A stretch of DNA of 64,000 bases from Phellopilus nigrolimitatus (GCA_021029095.1 JAJOHG010000112.1:23192-87191); one strand, 5' to 3'. Positions 10,070 to 25,246 are shown, counted from the stretch's first letter. The notes: a model not told the origin generated them from the letters alone. A program made the numbers and translations.

Positions 10070-11458
10070 TTAATCAGATAAACGGTCGAGCTCCCTGGAA
10101 AGCACAGCCGCGACATCGGCGGCGCTCGGTCGGCGCGCTGGCTCCTCTTCCACGCAGCTTTCAACGAGAAGTTTGTACCATCCTGGCGTCACAATATTGT
10201 CCTTCCGCCACAGTCCGCTTCGCGTGCTTATAGCGGCCTTGCTGATGTCATCAGACCTTCTTGGGGGTGAGGATATTCCGGGGAACCTATCAAATGATTC
10301 TTCTGCGAGCGCCCAAAGCACCATTCCGAGATTGGCGACATCAAGTGCTGGGCCGAGTGCGTAGCTTGCGCGGCGCACACGCTCAGGAGCGGCCCAGCGT
10401 GCAGGGAAGCGCATCCCTGTCGGCGTCGCGGCACCACGAAGCCCTGCGATGACGAGAGAATAACCATCCGCATGTGAAACGAGCACGTTCCGCGGGTTGA
10501 GATTACCCAACACGATAGGACCCCCTGCACTATCAGCGTGCAGCGCAGAAAGCCCGCGCGCGAGCTGCGTGCTCCATCTCAGCTTCAGGGGCCAATCGGG
10601 CTGGCGAGGAAACACGGCGCTACCACCCGCCGAGTCCGTGCTGGTTGACGTGCGCCGATTCAAGAAGATCTCCTCGAGGCTCCCATATGGCTCGAAAATC
10701 GCGAGGAAACCGCGTAGGCGACCACGTTGGTCGACGACGACCGCTGCGAACTGCACAAGCTGCGCGGAATTCTCGCTGTGCGGTGGCGGACGAACGAGAA
10801 TCTCCATCTCGCCGACCGTCGCCTCTGTGTTGCGCCCTGCGCGCTTGAACGCGAAAGTGCCATCGTGCCCGCCCCATTGCACCCGATCGACGCCTGTCGT
10901 GAGGCCGAAGGATCCGGCCGGCCCGAGACGCGTGAGGTCCGTGATTCGCGCAAGTGGTACGCCGGAGGCGAGTGAAGCCGGAAGCTGCACGAAGGGAAAG
11001 ACGAGTTCGTGCTCCTCGCCGCATAAGTACGTCAATCTGGGTGTTGGTTGGCCATCAGTGGAAGCGGTGAGCGCTGTGCGAAGTGTGATGCGCGTTGCTG
11101 ATAGGTAAAATTGCTCGATAGCAGGAATCGAGCCTTCAACGAGCTGCAGGATCTCCTTCTCCGTGTGCTGCTGCTTATGAGGTTGCAACCCGCCATCCTC
11201 ATCGAATGCATCGAGCAGGCGGCTCTCTACTGCAATGCGTCCGAGCGGATTGTATTCCGCGCAAAGGACGAGGACATCGGCGGCAGGGTCATCGTACGAG
11301 CTGGGGTCCGCGCTGTAGTATACTTCAGCGAGAAGACGAAGGCGTTGCTGGCGCGATTTGCACGTCAGACGACGGAATGAAAGCTGTCGATTTGAGCTCG
11401 TTTCTGTATGCAACAAAGATGAGATATCCAGCGTGTTGCTGAGAAAGAAAGGGGTCAT
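10070..11458 (-). CDS. Protein kinase-like protein, probable pseudokinase
   Basis: A single uninterrupted frame of 462 aa from the first ATG at 11458; the frame stays open a little upstream without ATG. The C-terminal ~270 aa follow the kinase fold: a glycine-rich-like GPAGSFG, the beta-3 lysine in TFAFKRAGR, an acidic helix, a catalytic-loop-like LGNLNPRNVLV, an APE-like FPARWAAPERV and a DVANLGMVLWALAEE helix. The catalytic aspartate of HRD is asparagine and the DFG motif reads AGL, so phosphotransfer is unlikely. The N-terminal half (about 190 aa) is unfamiliar. Agaricomycetes have many single-domain kinase-like proteins, and this one probably acts as a binding scaffold. No neighbour suggests a pathway. 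There are no introns, unlike most genes here. Confidence 0.8.
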   Translation of the reverse strand: MTPFFLSNTLDISSLLHTETSSNRQLSFRRLTCKSRQQRLRLLAEVYYSADPSSYDDPAADVLVLCAEYNPLGRIAVESRLLDAFDEDGGLQPHKQQHTEKEILQLVEGSIPAIEQFYLSATRITLRTALTASTDGQPTPRLTYLCGEEHELVFPFVQLPASLASGVPLARITDLTRLGPAGSFGLTTGVDRVQWGGHDGTFAFKRAGRNTEATVGEMEILVRPPPHSENSAQLVQFAAVVVDQRGRLRGFLAIFEPYGSLEEIFLNRRTSTSTDSAGGSAVFPRQPDWPLKLRWSTQLARGLSALHADSAGGPIVLGNLNPRNVLVSHADGYSLVIAGLRGAATPTGMRFPARWAAPERVRRASYALGPALDVANLGMVLWALAEESFDRFPGISSPPRRSDDISKAAISTRSGLWRKDNIVTPGWYKLLVESCVEEEPARRPSAADVAAVLSRELDRLSD

Positions 11459-13970
11459 CAAACGCACCAGGTTCGAAATTCTTTCCTGGCGAGTGTCCAA
11501 GAAAATCAGAACACTGACCACGCGCCCACATTAACAAGACTTACTTGTTGGCGTCACTGTAGATGGTTTAAACCACAAACCACTCATCCTAGTAGATCTA
11601 TAGAGATTTTGAAAGATATTCGCTAGTAGCGGTGGGGTGCAGATCGAAAGATTGAGTTGATGATCCTCTGCGCTGGCTTTAAGGGGAGGACCGGACGATC
11701 TAAATGTGACCTAGAAGTTTCATGGCGTTTATCAGAGAAGAATACCAGTAACAAATCAGAAGAAGCCGGCTTTCTTTAATAAAGCACGCGCTCAGAATGC
11801 ACGAGCACGCGTCAGCCCGAAGCTCCCTCCGTGACCATATAGTACCGTCACCGACTCGGAGTCTCGGGATCTCCGGAGAGACCACACTTCTTACAAGGCA
11901 CTCATTATTCAATTATGCGAGGGGAGGCGGGGTTTCAAAGGCGGAAGGGGAGAAAAGAGAGGGAAAATGTAAGGAAGCGCGAACCATGAAAATAGGGTCA
12001 TCGCGTTGCGTTCGATTGCCGTGCTAATGCGGACCGGCTTGAACTTCAGCTAGTATACTCAGACGCGATCGAACATAGAGCGGTTTTGTTTCCTGATGTG
12101 AAAGTCTATACTAGTCCTTATTCGGGCAATCGTAAGGGTGCGACAGGCTGCATTAAATCGGTCAGTCGGGCGTTCATACAAGAGCAGGAGCGAAGCTTAC
12201 GTAGATAAAGGGCGGCGGAAGACGGAGGACCCAACCGTCGAACTCGAGGCTAACACAGGCCAGAGTTTAAATTTCCAATCGAATGTACGACTGAAATCTG
12301 ACGAGATGCTTGGAAGTCAAAAGAACACTGTAAATTATATCTTCGCGGTTAATATCCTTCGAGAAAGGAATAGACTTCGTGCCTTGCCTGGAATGCAGTA
12401 TCAGCTGCTCATAAATCGTCTGCTTTCGAGTCACTGGATCTAACGGTGCCGTGGACTGCGTAGAATGAAGGATAAACTTAAAATGTAACGTAACGGATCC
12501 AAGAGGCTTACAGAATGACATCGTGAAAATGAAGCAATTTAGTCTTGCTAGAAGTTCTATCGGCAGGGCGTGTGTGTAGCATCATCTTTTCACATCCCCC
12601 GGGTTCGAGTGAAGAGATTTATGTAAAAGCAGGCGAAATCCCCGAGACTCGTGAAAGTTTGAATCTCTCTCGCGTCAAATCTCTTCGGTAATAAGGCGTT
12701 AGGACACACCAAATAACATTCAGGCGGTAAAGTTAACCTTTTATAAGATCGATCAAAATTGCCGGGATTGTCAATTATCGGCGGAGACTTGCTAACCCGT
12801 TTTAGACGGATCACAGACTTTTCGAAGCGTGAACATGTGAGGAAAACGACGAGTATTGCGGCTCTGGCTTTTTGATAACCACTCCGATATAACATCTCTG
12901 GCTTCTCTTGCCTGTCGGGAGGCTCGTTCCTTTTCCCGGTCCCGAAATCCTTCCATTGTGTGCCAGCGTAACCTCGTTCCCGAGTATTCTTTATCTGGAC
13001 AGACAGGGAATTGTAATGTCACTCGGCGCGACTTGTAGTCTTAGGGCTACGCAACTCCCCAAAAAACCCAAAGCACGAGGAAGCTTAAGGGCCACGAAGG
13101 CAGTGGCATAGTCTGTGTAGATTTTGAAGCCGAGAAGCCTGCAAGTAGGAGAATAGCAGTTGAAAGCATGGCCAAGCAGACAAAACGCGTGTTTGAAGAC
13201 CACTGGCAAACAAATACAAATATCACCCACGCGTCGTCCGGGTCCGTCACGATCCTTGGACTTTCTCCGTCTCATGCAATGTGTTTCTTCGATTTTTTCT
13301 AAATAGTAAATACCGGAATATCCTCACTGCCCTTGGGCTCAAGTGGTCTAAGGAAACTTTAGGATGAATGCAGGATAAATGCAACTAAGGATAACATCGG
13401 CGCTTTCGTATAAGTAACAAGCCCGTTTCTCCGTATGAATTCCGAACTAACGAACGTAAAAAAGACATCGATTTCTTTGATTCAGATGAATAATTATAAG
13501 AATGGCCGGGCAGGTGTGTCAGATAGTAATCAAAAGGTGATACACTTCGGGGGTATGAAGAGTGGTCGCATTCACCTATCATTCTTCATTCATATCTTGA
13601 GGTGATTGATGTCGAGTGTGGAAATGAGCAGCATCATCTCAAAGAACCGGTTGCGACTGATTCTTCTGGGCTTTTTATTATCTTCTGATTCAAACAGCTT
13701 ACAGTTCAATGAGATGACTTGCGATCCACTTCAAGCCGGACTCGTGAGTGAGTTGTTTGTCAATATTATTGTCAATATTACATAATGTTCCAATCAGGCG
13801 ACGAATAACAAACTCAACACCGTGTTGTTGCTTTATCTCTGAACCAGCATGTCCGAAGCACGGCATGCCGCCCAACGATTTTAAAAAAACCCTCGGCAGG
13901 TAAGTAAGGCGACTTGATCTAGTGTTTGGCGTGAAGCCCAGATGTTTTCGTCTACCGCCTATCGTCACAG
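11459..13970. other. 2.5 kb intergenic, no gene seen
   Basis: Only short unrelated frames in all six phases. The longest, 12138-12443, has no codon pattern or motif that I trust. The right end should contain the promoter and perhaps the unresolved first exon of the MYND gene. Confidence 0.4.
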
Positions 13971-14066
13971 ACCATCATCTCAGCGCGAAATGGATCAATC
14001 GCTGATCTCGAAGTCCTCGCGAGCGAGCGCCGTGTACCACCATCTCTACTTCCCGAGCTCTTCGAC

Positions 14067-16108
14067 ATGCTTTGCAGTCACTTTCGCCAAAGGCCGCACG
14101 GACCTTCGGGCTCTATAGTGATCAAGCCGCTCAGCGTCGTTCGTCTCAGCCTCGCAAGCATGCGGATCTTCCCATTGTCTTTTTTCAAAAATCCGATTAT
14201 GTCGGAATGGCTTCTCGAAGCCTGGCCCGACATCTTCAGATCGCTGCGATCTCTGTATAACGGGACTATGCCTGGTGATCCACCGTCGGATACCCTGTTG
14301 ATGTTTCGCACTATATTGACCCACATTAGCGAGAGCAGAAATGCGATTGTACTTAAAGAGCTTCCTGTCATCGGCTTTGCTGCACGCATATGGTTTTCAG
14401 AACTGACTCTCACGGAAGACCAGAACACGGCGAGCCAAATATTATCATTTTGCATCACTTCTTGCCCGAACGCAGAGGCCTATGGGGTTCTAACTCAAAT
14501 CGCCGGATACTCCGAGCGCGCTATTGCAGAACTCGCTTTGTCTCGACTCAAATCTACTTTATCGCGCAGATCTAAACTGAGTCTGTCCTGCATGCATATC
14601 CGCCTGAAGCTCGTTAGTGACCTTTGCAGTGGGCCACTAAGACAAACTTTCCGGTTCGCCATAAGAAATAGGCACGGTATTGCTATCATCCTCAAAGCTA
14701 TATCTAGAACTTGGGAAGATGCGCTGTCTGTACATTCTGAATCGGCCATGAACGCGATCGGCGAAGGATTAATGACTCTGCTCAAATTTAGCGGAAATAG
14801 TGCGTGCATCGGGCAGGCTATGCGCCACAACGTTTTGCGTGCATTTGCAGAGGCATGTCCTTATATCAATGAAGATGATGGAAATGCGTGGAATGAAGTT
14901 ATCGAAGCGCATCTCTCGGCGTTTTTCCCACAATATCCGATCACCTACTGCAGACTTAAAACAACTCTCCGCGCCATGGAAGGAGTTGAGGTCACGGGAA
15001 AATGCAACTTACTTCGGCAAGGTCCCGGGCGCATCGGCGAGTACTGGGAGGCGTTCGAACGTCTCGTAGCAGGGCGTTCGATAATTCAGCATCTCTTATA
15101 CCGGTGCAGTTTTCGCTCGTTCCGTACGCGATGCGACAACGTGAGTTCTTATGTGATCAGATTTCGCCAATTACTTATGCTTATGTTGATCGTCTCAAAT
15201 CCGTACTCCCTAGATGTTTTGCGAGGAGGCTGTTCCTACTTCAGTCCTGCGCAAATGCAGCGCTTGTAGATCTGTTCTATATTGCTCGAAATCGTGTCAA
15301 GAGCTCGCCTGGAAAGAGCAGTTACATAGTAATGTTTGCAGGGCACTCATATGGGGAAAACGTACGATAAGTGCTCTCGTAGATGATTGTCTATTCAAGT
15401 TGCTGACAATACGAAACAGTACAATACGAAGTGTCGTCAAATCTCTCCGAAAGAGACAAAAACTACCTCATATTTCATGCCATATTGGAAGCTCGCCGAC
15501 ACCTTCCCAGCATCCGTGCACGTTCCGACTTATACTTCCCAGACGATCCATATGAACACATCGCACTCGAAGTTGATATTTGCAGTTACCCCACACGCTT
15601 CAGCATCTATGAGCTCTCTTCGCCGAGTCTTTTCGAAGACACGGACATCTTCTCTGCAGGTCTCGCAGTCCTCCGAAATTGCGTGCTCCGTAAAGCGCAG
15701 AAATATTGCAAGCGAGATGTGCCTACGCTTCTTATTATACCATGTCCAGATAGACGGAACGACGATAATCCTCTACCTCCGCTGGTCACTTTGGTCGATT
15801 TGCACTGGTCAATGAGTGATGCTGACGTCGATGGAAGCGTGCTGGAGACGATATTAAGGGCAGGGGAAGACGCCGGAGGGACCGTGCGCGTTCCGGGTAA
15901 GTGGGGGAAAATGGCAACAGCAGACGTCCAAGCTGGCTCAGGACTCATAGTATGCGAGTACGATGTTGTAGATGAGCTGGTGCGTAGGGCGCAAGTTATC
16001 TCCGCAAACTCTGCGCCGTCATTACCAATATGGAACGGAGACATTATTAAAATGGCGATGGATGGATTTTTCGAAGACATTGAAAAAGTATCTGCGGAAA
16101 GCTCATAA
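14067..16108 (+). CDS. MYND-type zinc-finger protein
   Basis: Exons 14067-15140, 15214-15361 and 15420-16108 (GT-AG introns of 73 and 58 nt) give 636 aa in frame. A long alpha-helical, repeat-like N-terminal region (about 350 aa) is followed by a MYND finger at about residues 356-400. The finger reads CDNMFC, then CSACRSVLYCSKSC, then H and C, matching the usual C4-C2HC spacing. The C-terminal 230 aa are conserved-looking but unnamed. MYND fingers bind proline-rich partners, and this architecture is common and expanded in Agaricomycetes. The start is provisional: the frame runs open upstream to 13971 and reads like protein (LLPELFDML) without an ATG, so a 5' exon ending before an acceptor at 13970 is likely. 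I could not place it. Confidence 0.8.
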
Positions 16109-17647
16109 TGCCAAATATACATGTCCTATCAATTCTTATCAACACAAAAAAGAGCCGAGTTTTATAACAAAAACTACATATACTGGTTTTCGTAAGTTGC
16201 TCTAACCCATCCAAATTGTACTCTGTGGCCTTTACGTACAGTTGTTAAGTACCACCTTTGAAATAAAGCTCTTTATCCTCGAGTTCATCAGAAGCATAAA
16301 ACAGGCGAGTTTTGCGATTCGAGCCAATTTTCTTGAAACCGTCTCAGCATATGCATTTCTCTGATGCGATTCGTGAGTATCACGACAAATTCTTCAGACA
16401 TGAAAGATATCGATGGTTCATGCGGGACCGCGCTCGTGCAATGTGATAGCCCGAATGTCGTAGATTAAAGAAGAGATGCGAGTACATGCGAGAAGGCAAG
16501 ATTTTAACCAAGCCCGCAGAATATAAGTATGCAATTCGTTATCGGCCAGTTTCATTGTTGTTGCAAATGAAACAGCTATGAAGTCAAACCAAGGGCCATT
16601 GTCGGCACATTTTACTGCACAGAGCTTGGAGTTCTTCTGTAAGGGAGAAATGCACGTCGTCGAGAGTATGGTTGAGGGTGTGAGGATGGGGTCGAGTAAT
16701 AATTTCGCGGTGAGGGAGGCGAGACACTGCCTGTGTCGGCGCCGTTACAAAGACATGCTGAGCTTCATTTTTCAGGCGAACAGAAAAAAGCCGAGATTAA
16801 AGATGAAGATGAATTGAATGTCATGAATAAGTGAGTGCTGAGAGAAGCTATGTTTTTTGAGCAGCTCGAGGGTCGTACTCCTCAACGTCGATGCTTTTTG
16901 GAAACAGCGAGTGATATTGAAATGACCAGATCGCCTTCCTAAAGCCAATTACACTTCTCATCGAATCGGAGTCGTTCCGTATAAGAGGCCTATACGACGG
17001 AGGGCGAAATCTACATGAAGGAGGACGAGATTTAATGCGAGAAGGCCAGCCATTTGAAGGAGAGTGACGAGTTGTTAATATTGTCTAGGCTCAGTCAAAG
17101 AGAGGCAGAATCTCGAGATCAATTTTTATGGTTGACGATGAAATTTTCAAGAACGAACGAACGCAGGAAATAGCACTATTAGCAGACTTCAAGTCGGTCG
17201 CAAGCTGGAGAACTCCGCGCTTCATTGTTCTTCACGAGCCTGAAGCGTTCAAATTCGCGCCCAGAAATAACTTGCAGAAGAAACCTTTGGGCTCGATTGA
17301 TCGTGGATTGCCAGCGTCGGTCCTACCTTGATTCAGGTAGGAGATTACTTGTTGTAAGTATAGTAGTCTAGAAATTATGCACAGCATCGTGTGACAATGA
17401 ACACTTAGTGTTTAAGACGGCGCATCATCGCGAAGCAAAGTATACTCATTGAAATTGAATATTGAGCTCGTTGTGAAAGTAGCTTCGTCGTCGTCGTTGT
17501 CGCAGTCGACGCCGCCTTGTTTGTCGATGGGTCCATCGGTCAGACACGCGTCCAGCAGCATATTCCCACGGTCAGCGGATTGTCTCAGACAAGGCTTGTT
17601 CCGAGCTCTTCAGCAAAATTTGCCCTTTGCCTCCGTCGTCCACCAAC
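16109..17647. other. 1.5 kb intergenic, no gene seen
   Basis: Contains the 3' end of the MYND transcript and, near 17440-17640, the CT-rich leader of the NAP gene. A 79-codon frame at 16578-16817 is not supported by motif or splice context. Confidence 0.4.
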
Positions 17648-19043
17648 ATGACCAGCTCGCTCTCCATCAACGCGTCCGACCCCACCGCACCGACGCCCCA
17701 AAACACACCCTCGGTCAACGCCGCACCCATCGCACAGGCAGGCCTCTCGCGTCCAACCGTGCCCGACATCCAGGAGGACGCGGAGGACGTTGAGGAGGAC
17801 GAAACCGAGGACCCGCTTGCTGCGCTTTCCGTCGAGCAGAAGCGCTCGCTCGCCGGCCTCCTCGGCGTCCAGGTCAAGCAAAACGAGCTGCAAAATCAGT
17901 TCAAGCGCGAGGTCTGGGAGCTCGAAAAAAAGGTGCGTCGCTTCGAGCACAGTGCATACACACAACCGCCTGCTCTTGTCTGATCCTGAACGATCGCGCA
18001 GTACTTCGAGCTTACGAAGCCGCTGTTCGAGCGCAGGACTGCGATTATATCGGGTACTGCGCCGCCGACCGCCGAGGAAATCGCGGCAGGCGAGGTGCAG
18101 GCGAAAAAAGACGACGAGGACCACGAGCCGCTGCCCGCGGGGGAGGAAACTGCACCGATTACGAACTTTTGGCTCACCGCACTGCGCAATCACATCGGAA
18201 TTGGGGATCTCGTCACGGACCGCGATGCGGACGCGCTGAAGCACCTTACGGACGTTCGTCTATCGTACACTGCCGAAGGCGAGCAGCCCGGGTTCAAGCT
18301 TGCGTTCTACTTCTCGCCGAATGAGTTCTTCGAAAACGAGGTACTCGAGAAGACGTATCTGTACAAGCCAGAAATCGACTACTCGGGCGACTTCATGTAT
18401 GATCGCTCGCGCGGCACGGATATCCAGTGGAAGGAGGAGAAGGACTTGACGAAGGAGTTCGAGGTCAAAAAGCAGCGCAACAAAAGTACGTGTTACTCTT
18501 TTCCTATTATCTTTGCCTTGCATGATCTTCCCTCTCTTATGCTTGTTTTTCTCAGACACCAACCGCGTGCGCTTAGTGCGCAAGGCACGTCCGACCGAGT
18601 CGTTTTTCAACTTCTTCAGCCCGCCCGAGCCGCCCGCAGAGGACGACGAGACGGACCTCGACGAGGAGCAGCTCGAGGAACTCGAGAGCCGACTCGAGCT
18701 CGACTATCAGATTGGCGAGGACATCAAGGAGCGCGTCATTCCCCGCGCGGTCGACTACTTCACGGGCAAGGCGCTCGAGTACGATGCGGAGGAGATGGAC
18801 GACGACGACTTTGATTCCGACGATGACGACGATGACGAGGACGAGGACGATGATGATGACGAGGATGTGCGTACCTGTTTTGTTTTTTTCATTCTTTTTC
18901 TTTGCGGTAGTTGATCGATGAAGCTAACTTGTCTTTTAAAGGACTCTGAAGACGGCGACAACGCCGCGAAGCGCCGCGCTCCGGGCAAGGGCCGCGGTGA
19001 GGGGAAGAAAATTGAGGCTCCGGAAGAATGCAAGCAGCAGTAG
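17648..19043 (+). CDS. NAP1: Nucleosome assembly protein (NAP1 family)
   Basis: Exons 17648-17932, 18002-18485, 18556-18866 and 18942-19043 give 393 aa. The N-terminal tail is acidic. The NAP domain spans roughly residues 70-340: long dimerisation helix (VWELEKK into [12 protein letters not shown]), [12 protein letters not shown], the accessory beta segment, and the diagnostic [20 protein letters not shown] very acidic D/E run and a short basic end follow. Length and order match fungal NAP1. NAP1 is an H2A-H2B (and H3-H4) chaperone that shuttles between cytoplasm and nucleus and also affects mitotic kinase signalling. The ATG at 17648 is the first in frame. Introns are all GT-AG, 69-75 nt. 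Confidence 0.95.
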
Positions 19044-20364
19044 CAACCGTCTTTACCACCTTCCCCCACTCCTCCTTTATTTCGGCATCGCCGAAACGGT
19101 GTCCTTATGTATCCTGCGTGATGCATATTTCCTGTGCTGTTGAACCTCCTGCCTTTTGGTTTTTGTGTGTATGCTCGCGTGTCTTTTGCCTCGGGATTCC
19201 CGCCCTTTTCTCATCTCTCTGCGACCTTTTATCAGCGTCTTCTCATCGTAATGACGAATACTGTTTCCGCCATCTGCCCGTTTCACCGATTAGTTTCCAC
19301 ACCTCCAACATTCCTTCCCCGCGCCTTCTGTAAACTCCCTCCTTCCTTTGTACTTCTGCACCTTCTTTCCCGCTCATGTAGATGATGGTGTCGTCATGCT
19401 TAGATGCTCTCGAAAGTAGGTGTGCGCAGAATTAAAATAAAATGTAGTGCGGTTGTCGTGTCTCAGGCTGGATGTATTCCTGGTTCTATCTACTTCCTCG
19501 GGACTCCGCTGGCGCACTTGAAGTTCCTGTATGCAAATGTGTTCGGGATATGTTATACGGCGCAATCTCTCTAGTTATGCCTTCGGTCCTTCAGTGCTCT
19601 GATTTGTTGAGCAGAAGCTGGCACTTGGAAAACCCGGAGTGTATTAAAATAAACGCTCGCGGCTCCAGATTGTTTCTGCAGCCTTTACGAGACCGCAATG
19701 CAATTTAGCTTGGAAAATTTTAAGACATTACACGCTTCACAAGGGATGGCTTTGCCGAATCATAATGAATCATATGAAGCGAGCACTTAGTTTCGCACGG
19801 AAGAAAATAGCACGTGCCGACGCGTCCATGCCACCCTTATAGTTATACATATCTGCTGTCGAGGATCTTGGCTCGAAAATCATCTGCACAAGAGCCGACA
19901 ATTGTTGCGGAACGCCTTCTTCCAGAGCTACTTAGTCTTGCGATAGAGACACTGTTGGCTCCATGAAAGCAAATAAGAGCGTTGTCCGACGAAGAGCATC
20001 CGGCACGTGTCTGCCTTTCTGTATTACTGTCGTGTGTGTTGACCGTCGACGACCTGTGACGGTCTTAAATGTATGAACGATCGAAGATAAATGCTTGCCA
20101 GTGAGGTGCGCGGTTCTCACTTACTAGACCTGTATTTGTTTTTCACGACAATTCCTCGAGAGCTCACATATCTACATAGGTAACGCACAGGTTCAATCTG
20201 TATATGTACTCCTGCAACACCGCTCTGGCATAAGCTTTTAGACACGGCCTCATGATCGTCAGTATGAAGGACTCAATGTGTCGTTTTCCCGAGGTTATCG
20301 CGGGGTATAAGTCTCCGCTTCGGGTCATCCGCAATTTGACTCTCACACCCACCTGAGCGCAGCT
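19044..20364. other. 3' UTR of NAP1 gene and spacer
   Basis: 19044-19450 is pyrimidine-rich and contains AATAAAA-like signals near 19433, consistent with the NAP1 3' UTR. No gene is seen in the remaining ~900 bp before the beta-glucosidase start. Confidence 0.4.
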
Positions 20365-22508
<2,144 letters not shown>

Positions 22509-22785
22509 AGGAGTTGTGCGCTGAATATGTCAGTCAATCCCGGTTGTGCAGTGATTGAGCAAGACTGAGTACTTACAACGACGTCCTGCACTGAAAGGCG
22601 ACGTTGCTCCTGGATTACCACGAAGTCCGTAACAAACCAGCTTGAAACCGTGTACAATATGATGATTGAGTGAATTGAATTAAATTCGTATTATATGTGC
22701 TTAGACGAGTTACAGATATACGAGTGCAGATACCACCGAATAAGAATAAACATTTCTTTGCTCCTTGGCCTCTTGACCGGTCCTC

Positions 22786-25246
22786 TCACTTTTTCGAACT
22801 CGACGGGCCGACGACGTATTGTTTGGTTTTGTTGAGATGGGAAATCGTCGCGTCGTCCACTCCGAGGTGGGCCTTGACGAGCTCGGGAGGGGTGAGCGCA
22901 AGCCATTGCTGCAAGCTAATGTCCTCGACCTTGTCTGCATTGGAATCGAGGTCAGTCACCGGATGAGAGACACGGCGGGTGCGATTATACCTGAGTTAAA
23001 GAGCTCTAAGTATATCAGGGTCGTGTTGCCGGTGTTCTCGATGTAGTGGCCAAACGAAGGCGGGACATAGCCTGTGCGTGTCAAACAAATTATGAATCCC
23101 GCATTGACGGAAATGGAAGGCGGATCGAAACGAACCGACGTCACCCGGCTGTGAATTCGTACTCAGCAGACAAGCGTGAAAGCAGAAGGACGAAAAAACG
23201 TACGCGATAGTCAAATGTCCTCGCGTTCGCGCCTGAAGCGAAGAGGGTCATGCGAGCCTCGCCGCATCTAACCAGTAACAATGAGCATCCCCCCGTGGTT
23301 AGATGGTGCAGAGGCGAGCGTACAGAATGTAATCCCACTCGGGCTCAGTAGGGTGCCACTGTAGATCTGCATCAGTGCGTGTTCAGCAAACGGGGGTGCA
23401 GGCGGCTACTGACGTGGAGCTCCCTGAAAGAAGGCGAGTCAGCACTGGAGGCCCGAGAAAACGGAAGCCAGGTCACGACTCACCTCATCGCTCCGGGCTC
23501 GACCGTTACCAGCGCGCCGACGATGGTGGTCGCGGCCGGGAACACGCTGGTGTCGAAGATCTTGATCGACCCACCGGACAGGGACTTCGCAGGCGCCTGC
23601 GAAAGCTGGTACGTAAATTTGCTCGGGACGCTGCCAGCGGGGCTGGAGGGCGACTTCTCATTCGAAGGAGGAGGGTCTAGGTGAAGCGTCCAATCAGATT
23701 GGGAGCTGGGGGAAACGAGAGGGGATAGGAAGCATACTGGAGGGGAAGATGTAGAGCTGCTCCGACGGGATTTTGTTGAACGCGGAGATATCTAGCCCGA
23801 AGTTCTTTGCGAGCACTTCCTTCGGGATGTGCGCCGTCCAGTCGGTCAGCAGGAAGGTCGAGTCTTCGCTGAACGAGCCGTCGTCGAACACCTGCGAGGA
23901 AGGTAAGCTTTAAGAACGGTGGAGAATTAGGAGACCGGGGTAGCGTACCAAAATGAACTCGGTGCCGTCGGGGTCGTCGTTCGTCCCCTGGAGGGAGTGC
24001 GGGATTCCGGGAGGGAAGTACCAGAGATCGCCTTCGCACTATTAGATTTTCTTGAGCATCGCCGAAAATCCTGGCGAAAATCAAAGTAGCGTACCACTTT
24101 GTCTGAGAACACCTGTCCGTTGGTATTGACGGAAGTCACTAGAGTGCACCCCTGTTAATCATGAATAAGTATATCGAAGATGAAACAGGAGGCAATAAAA
24201 CTGACCTTCAAGACGAATGCCCACTACACGACGTCACGAATCCGGTCAGTTAGTTGAATATAGGCTTTTATGAGTCTATCCTACTTCAGCGGTACTGTGC
24301 CAGTGAAGTTCACTGAAGACAACACAGTTAGGAAAGGTTGCTGAATTTTGAAGTGGGCTGATTTACCGGATGGACCCGGCTTGGAGACGCATCTGAACCG
24401 ACGCCCTGTGAAACCCGCGGTCTCAGTACAAATATCTAAGAATACCGAAAAAGCAATCACGTACAAGTTCTTAGCCAAGGGCATCACATCCGCTGGAAAG
24501 CGCGAGTCAGCTGTCTCGTCTTGACGAGCTTAAACAAAGCTTACTATTCTGTTGGCGAGCCCAGCCTCCCTTCTGGATTCTGTTGTGGCTCATAGAGAAA
24601 GACCACTTGGCATTTCCCCTAAGAAAGATTGGTCGGTCAAAAATCAAATGACATGACTCGGAAGGGAAAAGAAAATCAAAACATACACGGTTCCTTGGTC
24701 TGTCGAAGGCGGGGCGAAAAAGTCGGGGTTTTGGTTGTCGAGCTCCGTGTCTGACGGCGCGATAATAGTAGCGCCCAGATTCCCGTTGATGGGCTGTGGG
24801 TTCGGGTTTTGGGAGTCCTGGCCCCAGACAGGGTTGTTTGGGTTGTCACTGGCCGCCGAAACGGTTTGATATTCCGGTATGGCAGAACGGGTGGAGGTGG
24901 CGCTCTGAGAGCCCGTGGAAGAGGACCAGGCGGACGACGTGGTGATCTGAGACCACGATGTACTGGAAGGGGCGTAGGAGCTCGAGGAGGCGGAGCCAGA
25001 ACCGGAGTAGGAGCCAGAGCCGGAGGCGGAGGGCGAGGCGAGGATGGAGTTGGTGGTAGAAATGGAGGCAGCGGCGGAAGCGGCGGAGGTGGAGGAAGAG
25101 GAGGATGAACTCATAGCGCTCGAGAGCGAGGTGAAGTCTGGCGTCGTAGCGGTCTGGGAACCCGACGAAGAAGTGCTGTTCCCAACGGGAGCGGGCATCA
25201 CAGTCGATGCAAGTGCGAGAGTGTAGAGGAGGCGAGTGGCGAACAT
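22786..25246 (-). CDS. Bicupin oxalate decarboxylase, secreted
   Basis: Sixteen exons on the minus strand sum to 1593 nt, 530 aa (exon 1 is 25246-24687, last 22934-22786; several exons are only 10-35 nt). The N-terminus is a signal peptide ([13 protein letters not shown]) followed by a Ser/Thr/Gly-rich linker of ~110 aa. Then come the family block [10 protein letters not shown] and two cupin domains. Cupin 1 has [10 protein letters not shown] and [10 protein letters not shown]; cupin 2 has [15 protein letters not shown] and [13 protein letters not shown]. These supply the His-His-Glu-His manganese sites. The C-terminus ends with a lysine-rich tail. The enzyme splits oxalate to formate and CO2 outside or in the wall and limits self-acidification in wood-decay fungi. 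The long Ser/Thr-rich insert after the signal peptide suggests heavy O-glycosylation or wall retention. A TATA-like element lies at about 25333. Confidence 0.95.

Noticed and set aside
15607..16122. Minus-strand frame of 171 codons over the MYND gene
   Set aside because: Antisense shadow of its last exon.
17585..18244. Minus-strand frame of 219 codons over NAP1
   Set aside because: Antisense shadow of a well supported NAP1 gene.
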